This document shows positions 56,701-62,663 of a DNA stretch of 64,000 nucleotides, in pieces. The stretch covers positions 128,095,396-128,159,395 of the forward strand of contig NC_092860.1 in assembly GCF_032062135.1 (NCBI RefSeq), written 5' to 3'. The stretch's first letter is position 1. Every line of letters starts with the position of its first letter. The notes under the pieces were generated by a model, which saw only the letters and a program-made list of their open reading frames with translations, did no database searches and was not told where the DNA came from. Source of the DNA: Pyxicephalus adspersus. Taxonomy: Eukaryota > Chordata > Amphibia > Anura > Pyxicephalidae. A program made the position numbers and the translations under genes.

Positions 56701-58138
56701 TCGTCCTGGCAGATTTGTTTGTGCGCCAGTCGTTCGCTATGTGTTGTGTGTACGGTCGTGAAGGGAATTGTGGATGGTTCTGCAATACACTTTCTCCAGT
56801 GCACGTCACTTCCTGCATCGTTCAAATGAATAATCGTTGAACTGTCGTTAGTCATTCGTTAGTCTAACGACAATTATTGCATGTGTGTACTTAGGCTAAG
56901 TCAGAAGTGCATGTCTTGTTGCTCGTATTAGACAAAAGGGTATTTATTTATTTGTTTTTTAAAGGTGGACCTTATTTGTTGTTTGATAGCGTTGATAGAG
57001 CAGTAACATATTGGATTCCCACATCTCCAAAAAACATGTATCCAAAACTTCTCTTCCAGGGAAGCCTCAATCTAGTCCATCTTAAATAGACAGTTTAATT
57101 TTTCTAAGAAAAGAGTGAGAATGGGGGGGTTTAGGTATGTCCTACAAACAATTTATGTGATGTAGTTTTTTTGGCCAGTAATGCAGAAACAATAAAATAG
57201 ATAAGAGTTTCTCACAACCTTTTACAATTTAAACCCCATCCAAATCTAAAGCCCTGAAGGTGGCCCAAGGGGGAGACAGGTGTAAGTAATTTACCAAGTG
57301 GTTCAGGGCATACAGACTGACTGACTTCCAAAAAGTATCTATTTTTGAACAGCTCCAAAACTGTAACTTATATGATGTAAGTCAACCTCCCCAATACCGC
57401 ACCTAAGATGCTAAGCACCACGAAAGGTTTTTAACCTTATCTTCCTGTACACTAAGGAGGTAATGGCTTTCCAAGACCTGTGGAAGCGGTTACTCCATTT
57501 ACTAAACCCCATCCATTTCTCACTTTAATTAATGGTTTCTTTGACACTAAGGTAGACATCTGCCAATACCCTCTATGGTGTTCAGTGTTGATAACATTCA
57601 GTCCAAAGGGTTATTCCAGTCCCTAGAGAAAAGCTTTTGAATAATAGAGAATACATAACACTGTGTGTGGAGGTAGGCAAAGAGCTCCTTTTGTAAGAAG
57701 GGATATAAAGTCATGACTGCTTTGTGCAAAATCCGCTGTTTAGTTGAGTCATTTACAAATGATTTTACCCTTAAGACACTGAGGTGTCTATGTCACCTGA
57801 GAAAACAGGCTTTTTTCAAATGTCCTAATTACACCATCGCTAAGGACTGTTTAAGGTCTTTTGACCCCTAAAAAAAGTTTTGGAAAAACCAATGGGTTCA
57901 TATGAGCAACAAATGACAAGTTTATTTTTTAAAAAAAGGAAGGTTAGAGAAACATAAAGATCAGCCATATTAGGTCATTTTCTCATTCGTAAATATATAT
58001 TCTATTTTACAGAACGTCCCATGCATTTTAAGGAAAAGGTATTGGAAACAGTTTTGGGATGGAGCATGCTTTCTGACCCTGGAAGTGCATATCTGCTTGT
58101 AAAACCTCTTATCGCCCTGGAACGTCTGATTCATTTTG
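5051..58138 (+). CDS. arap2: ARAP2, partial gene: 16 internal coding exons (ArfGAP end to RA domain)
   Basis: Sixteen exons joined by consensus splice sites give 2103 nt of uninterrupted frame, about 701 residues. Domain order seen is ArfGAP C-terminal part, ankyrin region, PH3, PH4, RhoGAP, RA, which is the ARAP order; residue matches are closest to my recollection of ARAP2 rather than ARAP1 or ARAP3. Known for the family: a PI(3,4,5)P3-dependent Arf6 GAP at focal adhesions and endosomal membranes that binds RhoA-GTP. The ArfGAP catalytic Arg (GQHR, codon 5059-5061) is kept. The RhoGAP arginine-finger position is Leu (36599-36601), as expected for ARAP2, whose RhoGAP is catalytically dead. 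The start codon, SAM, PH1, PH2, the zinc finger of ArfGAP, PH5 and the stop codon are not visible, so the gene extends beyond both window edges. Introns hold nearly all the repeats listed here. Confidence 0.93.
7683..7901. mobile_element. Palindromic MITE, copy 1
   Basis: The left arm (gcctgatttattaaagctct...) and right arm (...gagctttaataaatcaggcc) are inverted copies along nearly the whole length, around a short centre near tagcaaatgttttc. The same family recurs at 16073, 20356, 25077 and 49655. No coding capacity. Confidence 0.85.
8490..9441 (+). mobile_element. Helitron-like element with internal tandem units
   Basis: The left end is A|TCTATATATATAAAATG. The right end is a hairpin (acccgggcaatgctgggt) followed by tatcagCTAG|T, the Helitron terminal pattern of 5' TC, 3' hairpin plus CTRR, and insertion between A and T. 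Inside, four partial copies of a unit containing gaaacgcatggagacatttc begin near 8561, 8682, 8929 and 9057. A short frame at 9277-9333 (MPSGKRKAIGRVQSKAKK) resembles the basic N-terminus of Helitron Rep-helicase proteins, but the body is deleted. Confidence 0.7.
9728..9910 (+). CDS. arap2: ARAP2 exon: ArfGAP C-terminal part
   Basis: Acceptor tttcttctgctag precedes 61 codons in phase 0 at both ends; donor gtgcgt. It reads LFIVLGNEKVNSFWEANL at the start and QKYKEGRFKK near the end, matching the ArfGAP N-x-x-W and KYK motifs of ARAP proteins. It joins in frame to the exon ending NELVE. Confidence 0.92.
9911..11569. other. ARAP2 intron
   Basis: I see no recognisable element or exon in these 1.7 kb. 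Confidence 0.6.
11570..11744 (+). CDS. arap2: ARAP2 exon: ankyrin-repeat region
   Basis: The exon enters in phase 0 after ttacttag and leaves in phase 1 at a gtagac donor. It encodes 58 codons including DVLETMVLVFSGADVMC and TPYLLAKMAGQ, the degenerate ankyrin segment that follows ArfGAP in ARAPs and links it to PH3. Confidence 0.92.
11745..12515. other. ARAP2 intron
   Basis: Largely a MITE (12139-12473) whose right end lies 42 bp before the next exon. Confidence 0.8.
12139..12473 (-). mobile_element. MITE, TTAR-target family, copy A
   Basis: TTAA at 12139-12142 and 12470-12473 flank an element starting gctacgtacacac and ending gtgggtatgtggc. It is in reverse orientation to the copy at 19296. 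Inside, a perfect 16-bp stem (12408-12423 with 12430-12445, 6-nt loop) is part of a longer inverted copy of the terminal sequence. Open frames inside are by-products of the repeat. Confidence 0.8.
12516..12638 (+). CDS. arap2: ARAP2 exon: linker and first strand of PH3
   Basis: Acceptor ttttag, donor gtaatt, phase 1 in and phase 1 out. After a variable linker (NHISKNGSDQNQ) it has FHCGFLYKASSSSSK, the first beta strand of the third PH domain. The acceptor is only 42 bp downstream of a MITE ending at 12473. Confidence 0.88.
12639..13994. other. ARAP2 intron
   Basis: No recognisable element or exon. Several open frames of 60-97 codons have no family match. Confidence 0.6.
13995..14139 (+). CDS. 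arap2: ARAP2 exon: core of PH3
   Basis: Acceptor gttactag, donor gtaggt, phase 1 in and phase 2 out. It reads MTKWWCTIENSLLSYYEHE and later CIDLSEAVCLVV, the typical W-C-x-L...L-x-Y-Y PH strand pattern. Confidence 0.9.
15496..15931. mobile_element. piggyBac/Kolobok-like MITE with TTAA target sites
   Basis: TTAA at 15496-15499 and 15928-15931 bound sequence starting cctccctagcag and ending cctctagggaag, an inverted terminal repeat. Near the right end an inner inverted pair (ccccgagtgtgactgggg and ccccaagtcacactcgggg) can fold. TTAA duplication fits piggyBac or Kolobok; no transposase is present. Confidence 0.8.
16073..16280. mobile_element. Palindromic MITE, copy 2
   Basis: Inverted arms (ctttattaaagccctcaaag ... 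caggttcacctatc) around a centre near tagcaaatgtttttag, same family as 7683-7901 but more diverged. Confidence 0.75.
18530..18768 (+). repeat. L2/CR1-like LINE 3' end, copy 1
   Basis: Shares gattgtaagctctttggggc, agggtcctctt, tctgtcatttgcaaccc and an (taa)n tail with the copy at 58592. Only the 3' untranslated part is kept and the last segment before the tail is diverged. Confidence 0.7.
19296..19590 (+). mobile_element. MITE, TTAR-target family, copy B
   Basis: TTAG direct repeats (19296-19299, 19587-19590) flank gttatgtacacacgtgcaat ... cgtgtgtgcccagcc. The interior matches the reverse complement of copy A (for example gatgcatgaac and acagcaccgttctgctctat). Open frames of 86-111 codons inside are on repeat sequence. 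Confidence 0.78.
20356..20592. mobile_element. Palindromic MITE, copy 3
   Basis: Arms gagcctgatttattaatgga and its near inverse ending ggagagcttaaaagcattgggcc, centre near aacatttgccaacaaataac. It accounts for part of a 227-codon minus-strand open frame (20019-20702) that I do not regard as a gene. Confidence 0.85.
22160..22304. mobile_element. Short palindromic MITE-like element
   Basis: About 40 bp at the left (gggctctatttataaaacag...) are repeated inverted at the right (...ctgttttataaataggaccc) in a 145-bp unit. No target duplication is evident. Confidence 0.65.
23173..23275 (+). CDS. arap2: ARAP2 exon: C-terminal helix of PH3
   Basis: Acceptor ttgctctag, donor gtaatg, phase 2 in and phase 0 out. 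It encodes FTFEIYLLSERMFLFGAE followed by QQEWSKALSK, the last PH strands and the closing amphipathic helix with its invariant Trp. Confidence 0.92.
23276..24004. other. ARAP2 intron
   Basis: Ordinary AT-rich intron with nothing recognised. Confidence 0.6.
24005..24203 (+). CDS. arap2: ARAP2 exon: start and core of PH4
   Basis: Acceptor ttttgcag, donor gtaagc, phase 0 in and phase 1 out. It includes DVIGFLFYKDSYTFMEWKEG and WFVLEKNSLHY, the fourth PH domain. The frame runs into intron to a stop at 24227, but the donor and the next exon fit the family. Confidence 0.92.
25077..25310. mobile_element. Palindromic MITE, copy 4
   Basis: Inverted arms (aagctcctcaaggctggaga ... ttccaggttttctggatcac) around tagcaaatgttttaaatc; same family as 7683-7901. 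Confidence 0.82.
26615..27283. mobile_element. Long terminal-inverted-repeat element (about 670 bp)
   Basis: About 100 bp from gtagtacacgtaaatatcat (26615) are repeated inverted at 27184-27283 ending atttacgtgtactac. Just inside each end is a cttcctcagggg / ctgaggaggaagcc motif. A related motif (ggcttcctcaggggac) sits inside the inverted repeat of the transposase element at 33239. No coding region recognised. Confidence 0.75.
27283..27498. repeat. CAGGTAGTCC element, copy 1 (truncated)
   Basis: Begins caggtagtccccggattaca and continues with ctgtataaaatcctcactgt and cctagacattcattaac, shared with copies at 31057 and 35818. It ends where the hAT element's target duplication begins. Confidence 0.75.
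27499..28023. mobile_element. Non-autonomous hAT element with exact 8-bp target duplication
   Basis: Direct repeat tattatgt (27499-27506 and 28016-28023) flanks a 509-bp element with ends caggcatgtccaaa and tttggacaaccctg, an imperfect hAT-type inverted repeat. The GC-rich interior encodes no transposase; the 81- and 88-codon frames inside are incidental. Confidence 0.88.
28748..28811 (+). CDS. arap2: ARAP2 exon: short middle PH4 exon
   Basis: A 64-nt exon, acceptor atcctag and donor gtaggc, phase 1 in and phase 2 out. It reads KMSSVVNGEKKNVLLLVENG, matching the ARAP2 PH4 strands. It is too short to stand out as an open frame and was found by phase and family match. Confidence 0.88.
29170..29480. 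repeat. Dispersed repeat family, copy 1
   Basis: Shares, with divergence, gccatcttcttcc, tcgatcttg/ccgatcttg and a gtgagat...tgtaaa segment with 50040-50350 and 62100-62340. Nature unknown; probably a non-coding transposon fragment. Confidence 0.45.
31057..31480. mobile_element. CAGGTAGTCC element, copy 2 (full length)
   Basis: Bounded by caggtagtcc and its inverse ggactacct, giving a 424-bp element with a roughly 9-bp terminal inverted repeat. No clear target duplication. It looks like a non-autonomous DNA transposon, superfamily not determined. Confidence 0.6.
31495..31643. repeat. AT-only tract with exact 30-bp duplication
   Basis: Almost pure A+T. A 30-bp unit ending ttaattaaggattcaa occurs identically at 31511-31540 and 31614-31643, separated by (taa)/(aat)-rich sequence. 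Confidence 0.9.
32596..32759 (+). CDS. arap2: ARAP2 exon: end of PH4 and start of RhoGAP
   Basis: Acceptor aatgtgcag, donor gtaggt, phase 2 in and phase 1 out. It encodes TLYIHGHTVQDFMVWHYAIE (end of PH4), a linker with DGSALQDQQL, then IPIIVNSCMAFVTQYG, the first RhoGAP helix. Confidence 0.93.
33239..34744 (+). mobile_element. DNA transposon with about 125-bp terminal inverted repeats and transposase remnant
   Basis: The left 33239-33366 (agaaaata(g)agacagtggg ... atacaatggtacatattta) is repeated inverted at 34614-34744 with scattered differences. Between them lie same-strand remnants of a transposase-like protein (33738-34256). The whole element is about 1.5 kb, so it is an internally deleted copy. 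Target duplication not resolved. Confidence 0.78.
33738..34256 (+). pseudogene. Transposase-like pseudogene, copy 1
   Basis: Pieces in different frames match the protein at 46322: AYFGIKLG (about 33750), then DQDKYSAPHMVCKTCVECL, then NDCCFCAVNVKCFN (33909 on) with RRPVPHGADVPIPVF. The sequence then jumps to the C-terminal block EEQGERFHRDIKVMEERYQS and HMMADYCWSL. The middle of the protein is deleted, with at least one stop (taa before the CCFC block) and two frameshifts. The CxxC pairs suggest a zinc-binding N-terminus. Confidence 0.8.
35818..35982. repeat. CAGGTAGTCC element, copy 3 (fragment)
   Basis: Begins inside the family at gtgtgctgtcagttactgta and ends near cagatgtccttaactcaggg; 5' part missing. 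Confidence 0.65.
36576..36788 (+). CDS. arap2: ARAP2 exon: RhoGAP core, arginine finger replaced
   Basis: Acceptor tattaag, donor gtaatg, phase 1 in and out. It reads GLGSKSLYLKSGNPLKVKEL, where a catalytic RhoGAP would have GIYRVSG; the finger Arg is Leu at codon 36599-36601. Further on, HQLEDVTDVLKYFLYEIDD and ALLTKELYPYWISAL keep the fold, including the conserved Lys of the LKxxL segment. Confidence 0.94.
37499..37755. mobile_element. hAT-like MITE, copy 1
   Basis: Starts cagtgtttcttgacc and ends gtttgagaaacta, an inverted terminal match of hAT type. The interior (ggaacg...gaaataaccttcagggctt, tgatcattggtgtca) is shared with 51952-52217. Confidence 0.65.
38657..38720. repeat. (GATA)n microsatellite
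   Basis: About 15 gata/taga units with one interruption (ataggtaga). Confidence 0.97.
39415..40106 (+). mobile_element. Solo LTR with 5-bp target duplication
   Basis: TGGTG at 39415-39419 and 40102-40106 flank a 682-bp sequence that begins TGTTAGCACTGC and ends GCATAACA, so TG...CA ends with TGTTA/TAACA inverted tips. A TATA-like tatttaaag lies at 39637-39645, followed by pyrimidine-rich repeats (ctgac/ctgattgcc). No internal retroviral or retrotransposon coding sequence remains. A Ty3/gypsy-type origin is likely, an endogenous retrovirus possible. Same sense as ARAP2. Confidence 0.85.
43134..43167. repeat. (TA)n microsatellite
   Basis: Seventeen uninterrupted TA units. Confidence 0.97.
43851..44130. 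mobile_element. hAT-like element, left end recognised
   Basis: Starts caggggtgcccaacacgtcc, a typical hAT terminus, and continues with GC-richer sequence. The right terminus was not found, so the end given is approximate. Confidence 0.4.
45456..45561 (+). CDS. arap2: ARAP2 exon: RhoGAP helices
   Basis: Acceptor ttgccgacag after a long T-rich tract, donor gtcagt, phase 1 in and phase 2 out. It encodes RVLKYKNLIDTLPALNKTTL and AALIEHLYR, the LPxxNxxTLxxLxxHL motif of RhoGAP domains. Confidence 0.93.
46322..47695 (+). pseudogene. Transposase-like pseudogene, copy 2 (best preserved N-terminus)
   Basis: ATG at 46322 opens 171 codons to a TAG at 46835. The same frame resumes at once and reads through SELLASRLRGKNLLEKGKKV and VYCHNIPGLLEELGIPIF to a TGA at 47090, then KRSLKCVILHNGN to about 47221. 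So only two in-frame stops and no frameshift break the first 300 codons. CxxC pairs at residues 19/22, 63/66 and 99/102 suggest zinc binding (ZAD-like arrangement). About 270 bp of unrelated tandem repeat and other sequence (47222-47490) replace the middle; the C-terminal block (HMMADYCW) follows with one frameshift. An acceptor-like ttttcttcag lies just before the ATG. I recall this protein type as widespread, uncharacterised, in animal genomes; superfamily unknown to me. Confidence 0.8.
47228..47325. repeat. Short tandem repeat (atgtatctttttat units)
   Basis: Variants of gtatctttttataat/gtatcctttt repeat about six times within the transposase pseudogene's deletion. Confidence 0.85.
48298..48582 (-). 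repeat. V-SINE-type SINE, copy 2
   Basis: Same layout as 661-1028: tRNA-like head at the right (minus strand ggcagcccagtggctcagag), B-box-like ggttcaaatc, central tgcatgtttttggaatgtgg (plus strand) and an (ataat)n tail at the left. Confidence 0.82.
49655..49900. mobile_element. Palindromic MITE, copy 5, plus a truncated neighbour
   Basis: 49655-49862 is a diverged full copy (gagctgatttagcaaagctc ... gaactttaataaatcagacc). Directly after it, gtctgatttagtaaacccct begins a further copy that stops within about 35 bp. Confidence 0.75.
50040..50350. repeat. Dispersed repeat family, copy 2
   Basis: Shares gatgtcacccggtctcgcag-like sequence, a gattgggtaa segment and cccttttatataatgtaaa...attggtgatatg with 62100-62340. 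Confidence 0.5.
50671..50716. repeat. (TA)n microsatellite
   Basis: About 22 TA units. Confidence 0.97.
51952..52217. mobile_element. hAT-like MITE, copy 2
   Basis: Left tcctttcccaacctttttg, right accctgttgagaaacaatgg; interior matches 37499-37755, with an additional block (ggctgacccaggaggcac). Confidence 0.62.
52905..53190. mobile_element. Diverged relative of the TTAR-target MITE
   Basis: gaagggtgctgtgagtacag and tgttcatcc match the interior of the copy at 12139 (gaatggtgctgtgtgtacag, cgttcatgc). Ends are too diverged to fix. Open frames here are repeat sequence. Confidence 0.5.
53441..53588 (+). CDS. arap2: ARAP2 exon: end of RhoGAP fold
   Basis: Acceptor atttatag, donor gtaagt, phase 2 in and phase 0 out. 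It reads IQKCHDVNHLDTRVLAQTFA and VVEELIQFYAEIFD, the N-x-M-x-x-x-N-L-A-like segment and last helix of RhoGAP. Confidence 0.93.
53669..53737 (+). CDS. arap2: ARAP2 exon: RhoGAP-RA linker
   Basis: A 23-codon exon after an intron of only 80 bp, phase 0 at both ends, donor gtaata. It contains LKQMDIENCFITKW, nearly identical to the ARAP2 linker I recall. It lacks a start codon and was found by match and splice sites. Confidence 0.9.
53738..54787. other. ARAP2 intron
   Basis: Nothing recognised in 1.05 kb of AT-rich sequence. The intron before it (53589-53668) is only 80 bp. Confidence 0.6.
54788..54868 (+). CDS. arap2: ARAP2 exon: start of RA domain
   Basis: Acceptor atttcag, donor gtaagc, 27 codons in phase 0 at both ends. 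It reads SGDVLLDVYLEKKDPDTCVI, the first beta hairpin of the Ras-associating domain. Confidence 0.9.
54869..56373. other. ARAP2 intron
   Basis: Holds an hAT-like left end at 55581 and otherwise nothing recognised. Confidence 0.6.
55581..55860. mobile_element. hAT-like element, left end recognised
   Basis: Starts caggggtgtcaaactctgac, a common hAT terminus, with a GC-richer body. The right terminus was not found, so the end is approximate. Confidence 0.42.
56374..56491 (+). CDS. arap2: ARAP2 exon: middle of RA domain
   Basis: Acceptor ctattttag, donor gtgtgt, phase 0 in and phase 1 out. It encodes MIAAELTSCVAGIKNITLSN and TTFEVIEHGEL, an RA helix and strand. A MITE begins 73 bp after the exon end. 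Confidence 0.92.
56492..58012. other. ARAP2 intron
   Basis: Contains a TTAR-target MITE (56560-56900). The stretch 57130-57650 shows weak, stop-broken resemblance to an L1-type reverse transcriptase C-terminal region, not firm enough to call. Confidence 0.55.
56560..56900. mobile_element. MITE, TTAR-target family, copy C
   Basis: TAAG direct repeats (56560-56563, 56897-56900) flank gctacgtacacacgtgcaat ... attgcatgtgtgtacttaggc, a terminal inverted repeat of about 28 bp. The 115-codon minus-strand frame here is repeat sequence. Confidence 0.82.
58013..58138 (+). CDS. arap2: ARAP2 exon: end of RA domain, last exon seen
   Basis: Acceptor attttacag, donor gtgggt, phase 1 in and phase 1 out. 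It reads ERPMHFKEKVLETVLGWSML then GSAYLLVKP (the initial E is completed across the junction). The following PH5 exon was not found in the remaining 5.9 kb, so the next intron probably runs past the window. Confidence 0.92.
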
Positions 58139-58591
58139 GTGGGTTACATTTTTATTTATTATAAACACACAAGCATTCTTACAATAAGACAATTTTTAAG
58201 ATTTCCCTTTTTATTTAGAAAGACATGAAACTTTTGGTTATAACTGTAACATTACTTGTACCCAAATTAACACATAACATCTGATGATCTAGTTGAAGAA
58301 AACGGTAAGTGCATTCTTAAACCAACTTTCAAACCTACACCTACCCTTTTTCACTCCACTAATTTCAGCAGGGAGGTAGTTGGTATATAAACAGTAGGGA
58401 TCACTCATAATGGATGGTTGTTGGTAATAATGATATATATCAAGGAGATATTGATTAATAGTGTATAACTGACTTGAAATAGTAACAAACCCTCATAGTA
58501 AACATTATAACTCTTTAATTACTACAAATATATTGCACATGTATTTCATATGTTTTAAAACTAGTTGCAACATTTACTCATAACCTTATCA

Positions 58592-58975
58592 CATGCACGG
58601 TTACAAGACTTCTCTAGAGCTGCCCTAACTCTCTGGAATGGTCTTCCTCGTCCTATTTGGCTTGCTCCTACTTTCTGCTCATTTAAAAGAGCAATCAAAA
58701 CCCATTTTTTCAAATTTGCCTACCTGTCTTCTTTTGTCTTTTGAAACCATAACTATTTCCCACCACTACATATCTCCCATCCTATTGTGTGTGAAATTCC
58801 CCCACCTACTAGATTGTAAGCTCTTCTGGGCAGGGTCCTCTCCTCCTGTATCACTGTCTGTATAAGTCTGTCATTTGTAACCCCTATTTAATGTACAGCG
58901 CTGCGTAATATGTTGGCACTATATAAATCCTGTTTATTAATAATAATAATAATAATAATAATAAAATTAATAATA
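58592..58975 (+). repeat. L2/CR1-like LINE 3' end, copy 2
   Basis: The 5' part resembles the C-terminus of a Jockey-superfamily reverse-transcriptase ORF (a W-N-x-L-P block, then a K-x-x-L-K-T-H-x-F-like block), broken by stops. It is followed by gattgtaagctcttctgggc, tgttggcactatataaatcc and an (ataat)n tail. The tail matches that of the SINEs in this window. Confidence 0.78.
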
Positions 58976-61900
58976 ACATTTTGAATTACCTTTTTCAAAT
59001 GTACATTGCTACCTTCTTAGCTCATTGTTTCCAAATTTTCAAGTCAGGGAGAGTGCACAGATTACTATATACGATTCTTGAGTTCATAACTACATCCTTC
59101 ATGATCATATGTTGTCCTGCATATGTGTGCTACATTGGGCTCCTAATAAACTGAATGTGTTGCACCATCTATTCTGCACATGTGCAGCACCCTGTTGAGA
59201 TTGCACATGCCTGCCAGTTTTTTTTTAGTACTGCACATAAGTGGGGCTCCTGGAAAACAGAACATGTACATACTACAATGACTATATTGTGGTTCCATAG
59301 AATCCTTGCTAGTGCATGAAGCCTTTGTTGAACACAAAGTCTAATAAAACAGTCAACAACTGGTTATTCAGATTAATGGATGGAAGAGATTTTTTTTTTT
59401 ATTTACAGCCAGTATAGTTCTTACTTTTCCCTTTTATTTTCATTAGGATTTATTAAGACTTTAAAAGAGAAGAGTGTGAAGTGATGCTGAAAAGTACTCT
59501 TTTCTTATGTCAACTTTGTAGCTCATATCAATTACAGCATAATGGCCAAAATGCGTACTTAAAGTTGAAGTCCAGGGAAACCACTAATACATAACATTAT
59601 ATACATTTCCCACATATCACTGCCCTGTCAAGTAGGGAAACCTGATTTGGCTATCATTTTAACTTTACTTATACTTGTCCTTTCTACACCATTCCTTTAA
59701 ATAGAGAGTAAAAACAGAAGCAGCACATTGATTAGCTCATTACTGTCACTTTCTTCTTCTTTTCTATGAGTTCTATAAGTATTCTTTTTGAAAACCGTTG
59801 ACTGCCTAATTGTGCAGCTGGTAGCAACTGGAAGAGACTAATGTCAAGTCAGTGTACTGGTTAAATATGTTTACAAAGTAACTTTATTTTGGGGAGTTAT
59901 TATTTGTGTTTGTAATTCATAGCAATCTAATTCTTTAAAGCAAACCTGTATAAACATGTTTAAATTCTGAAGTGTCATACGACTCTAATAGCTTTAGTGC
60001 CTTCTGACTCATTGACCTGGAACAATTATGTAGAACTGCAAGTGTGAGATGTGTTTTCACTTTAAATTCATACTGCATATTTAATTTGGGCACCTGAATT
60101 GAGCATTTATTGAAAACAGGAATATCCAGACAATTAGCATTTTCAAAAACAGCAGTGACAGCCTATATATAAATTTCTATCATAGTTTTTATTGGTTCGA
60201 TAAAAAACAACTGTGACTTGGACTGTAGAACATTTTGAATGATTAGCAGTTGTAATCAGTTTGAATGGTTTTGAGGAGGAATTTTAGTCTGCAAACATAG
60301 AGAGTTTCCAAGTTGACAAACCACTTAAGGCAGCTAGCAATATTTAAAAGAAAGGAGATGTTCAAATAAAGAATTTACAGAATAAAAATGAAAGGTACCC
60401 AAACACTAATAAATTCTAGGAACACCTAAATACCAATAAAACGAGAATAATAAAAACAAGTGGAACATTTTATCAATGGTAATATTTTCTTTAAATTAAC
60501 AAAGTTTTCTTTATTTAGTTAAAAGGTGAAAAAGCTACAGGGCATGCAGTAAACTTGACAAATTAAAGCCACATCTAGCCAATCAAACCTTCATGTTTGA
60601 AATCCACATTCATTCTAATGGGCCAGTATTGTTGGGTGTTTTCATAGTGGGCTGAAAAGAGAATACAGTCTATAAAACACAAATGCTTCCAAATGCCCCA
60701 AAACACTTGAAAACATCTATATAATATAACCACTTCAAATGCACTGATTGGAAAAAAAATTAATAGTTACAAGCATTTGTGGCTGTTTATGTGTATTAAC
60801 AAGCATTTATAGACTTTTGTGAGGTGTTTTTTTATGTTTCTGGGCTTTTTTGGGGGGTGTTTATTGTCTTTTTCTCCTATTCTACATGTTCATATTGCTT
60901 GATTAAAATCCTTTCAAAAATTCTTAAAACCATTTATAAGTGTTAAAGAAATTGTAGACTTAGCTTTAAAGACCATTTTCAGAATATAATTCTTTTATAT
61001 TTTAGTCATTATTCGTTATTCAATTAAATCCTTATTTAGGTTTTATGCTTTCCTAAATTTGACTTAAAATGATGATGTACAAGGTTAGCCTAAAAGAACC
61101 AATTAGCTTTAACTTTTTATCAGTTTAGAGTCTGAAGGTTGATAATTGATTGCTGTTTTCTGATTTCTGCCCTTGGCACATTGCTTGTTGTTTTTTTTAA
61201 ACAAACCTGGTAATGTTAACTAAAGGACATTGAAATTTCCTGATTAGTATTAATAAGACATTTATATTAATTTAACTTCAAGGCTTTTGCATTTTAGGGA
61301 GCAAGAAGCAAATGATTAGAAATAATCAATAATGTATTAGCTGACTCGTAGCTACTTAAATGTACAAATGACAACGTGCGGCTTCAAACATGCTATTTTT
61401 ACCATTTGTTATTTGATACATTTCTTTGTAACTGAGTAACACATTAATAATTTTGCAGACCATCTGTTTATTGTATGAGTGACAGGGTGAAAAAAATACA
61501 AGTCTGAGTATATTATTTCAGATTTAAAATGACTACTATGTATAACTTTAAACCAACTCAAAATTTTCTTTTTAAACTGTAATTGAAAAAGAGTATTTGA
61601 GCTAAATTTGTAAAGCATTTATTGAAAGTGTATTTAAATCTTTATTAAATGTTGTTCTTAGTATCCTTTTATTCTCATGGGATAGATTTCTGTGTATTCA
61701 TTCCACGTGTGCCTGCAGCTCATTCTTACGTACAGATCAATGACATCCAAGAGGCTTTGTCAATTACGCAGAAGCCATAATCTATCAGGGTCTGACAGAG
61801 ACTTAGCAGACGGACAACTAAAGTCCACAGTTCTTCTTGTAGTGCAGATAATATTTTAAAGCTACCTTTGAAAACAACAATACTGCCTAAAGTATGTGAA

Positions 61901-62099
61901 GAAGGAGTTTTCCTGCAAATGTAAACCACAGAAAAAAAGTACAGAAATACAACCATAACCAAGCTTGAAATGAACCTGTGGACTCAGCTTACCCTTTAGC
62001 TCTATAAAGCAATCAACCCCAAAGTGCACCAGTAGGTGCCTGTTCATATTGTCTTCCGGGTAATATAGAATTTTGAACTTATCCTCAGATCCCTTGATC

Positions 62100-62340
62100 C
62101 CACCGGAGATGTTGTTGATTGGATCCAGTGCCATCCTGTTATCCATGTTCGTTCAGGAAGCACTGGACGCCGCCATCTTTGTATTTTTTCCCCACCTTCT
62201 GGCTATGTCACTCGATCTTGCACTGCACAGGTGCAAGTTTGGGTAATGTAGCCTGCTGTAAAGGGGAAGGGGGGTTTCCCTCAATGTATCAAAATGTCCC
62301 TTTTATGTAAAGAAAATATTTTGGTGATAGGTCCGCTTTG
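62100..62340. repeat. Dispersed repeat family, copy 3
   Basis: Contains tcgatcttgcactgcacagg, gtttgggtaatg and cccttttatgtaaagaaaat...ttggtgatagg, shared with 50040-50350. Confidence 0.5.
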
Positions 62341-62663
62341 ATCACAACTTGCTGCAGCTCTTTCCCAAAATTTGGCCAGTGAGGTAACCCATGACATTGA
62401 TTTGTGCATTATTGACCTTACGGTTCCCACTTAACATTTCTAAAGACAAGCTAAGCATGCAAACAGCCACCTGTTAAAGGCAAAAGATAACATCAATGTG
62501 TTAGTTTTAGGCCAGTTTATAATCAATAGATGAGTTATGACACCTACACAGCAACCTTTACATCAATATTATTTGGTATTATAATTCACCAATTACTATT
62601 TGGTAATTATGTTGACCGACATACAGGAAGGCCCAAGGCAAAGAAAAGACAGGTGGAGGGGTT

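Noticed and set aside
56471..56855. 115-codon minus-strand frame overlapping an ARAP2 exon
   Set aside because: Covers the antisense of an exon and a MITE; not a gene.
57130..57650. Possible L1-type reverse transcriptase remnant
   Set aside because: Only weak, stop-broken resemblance in several frames; needs a translated search to decide.
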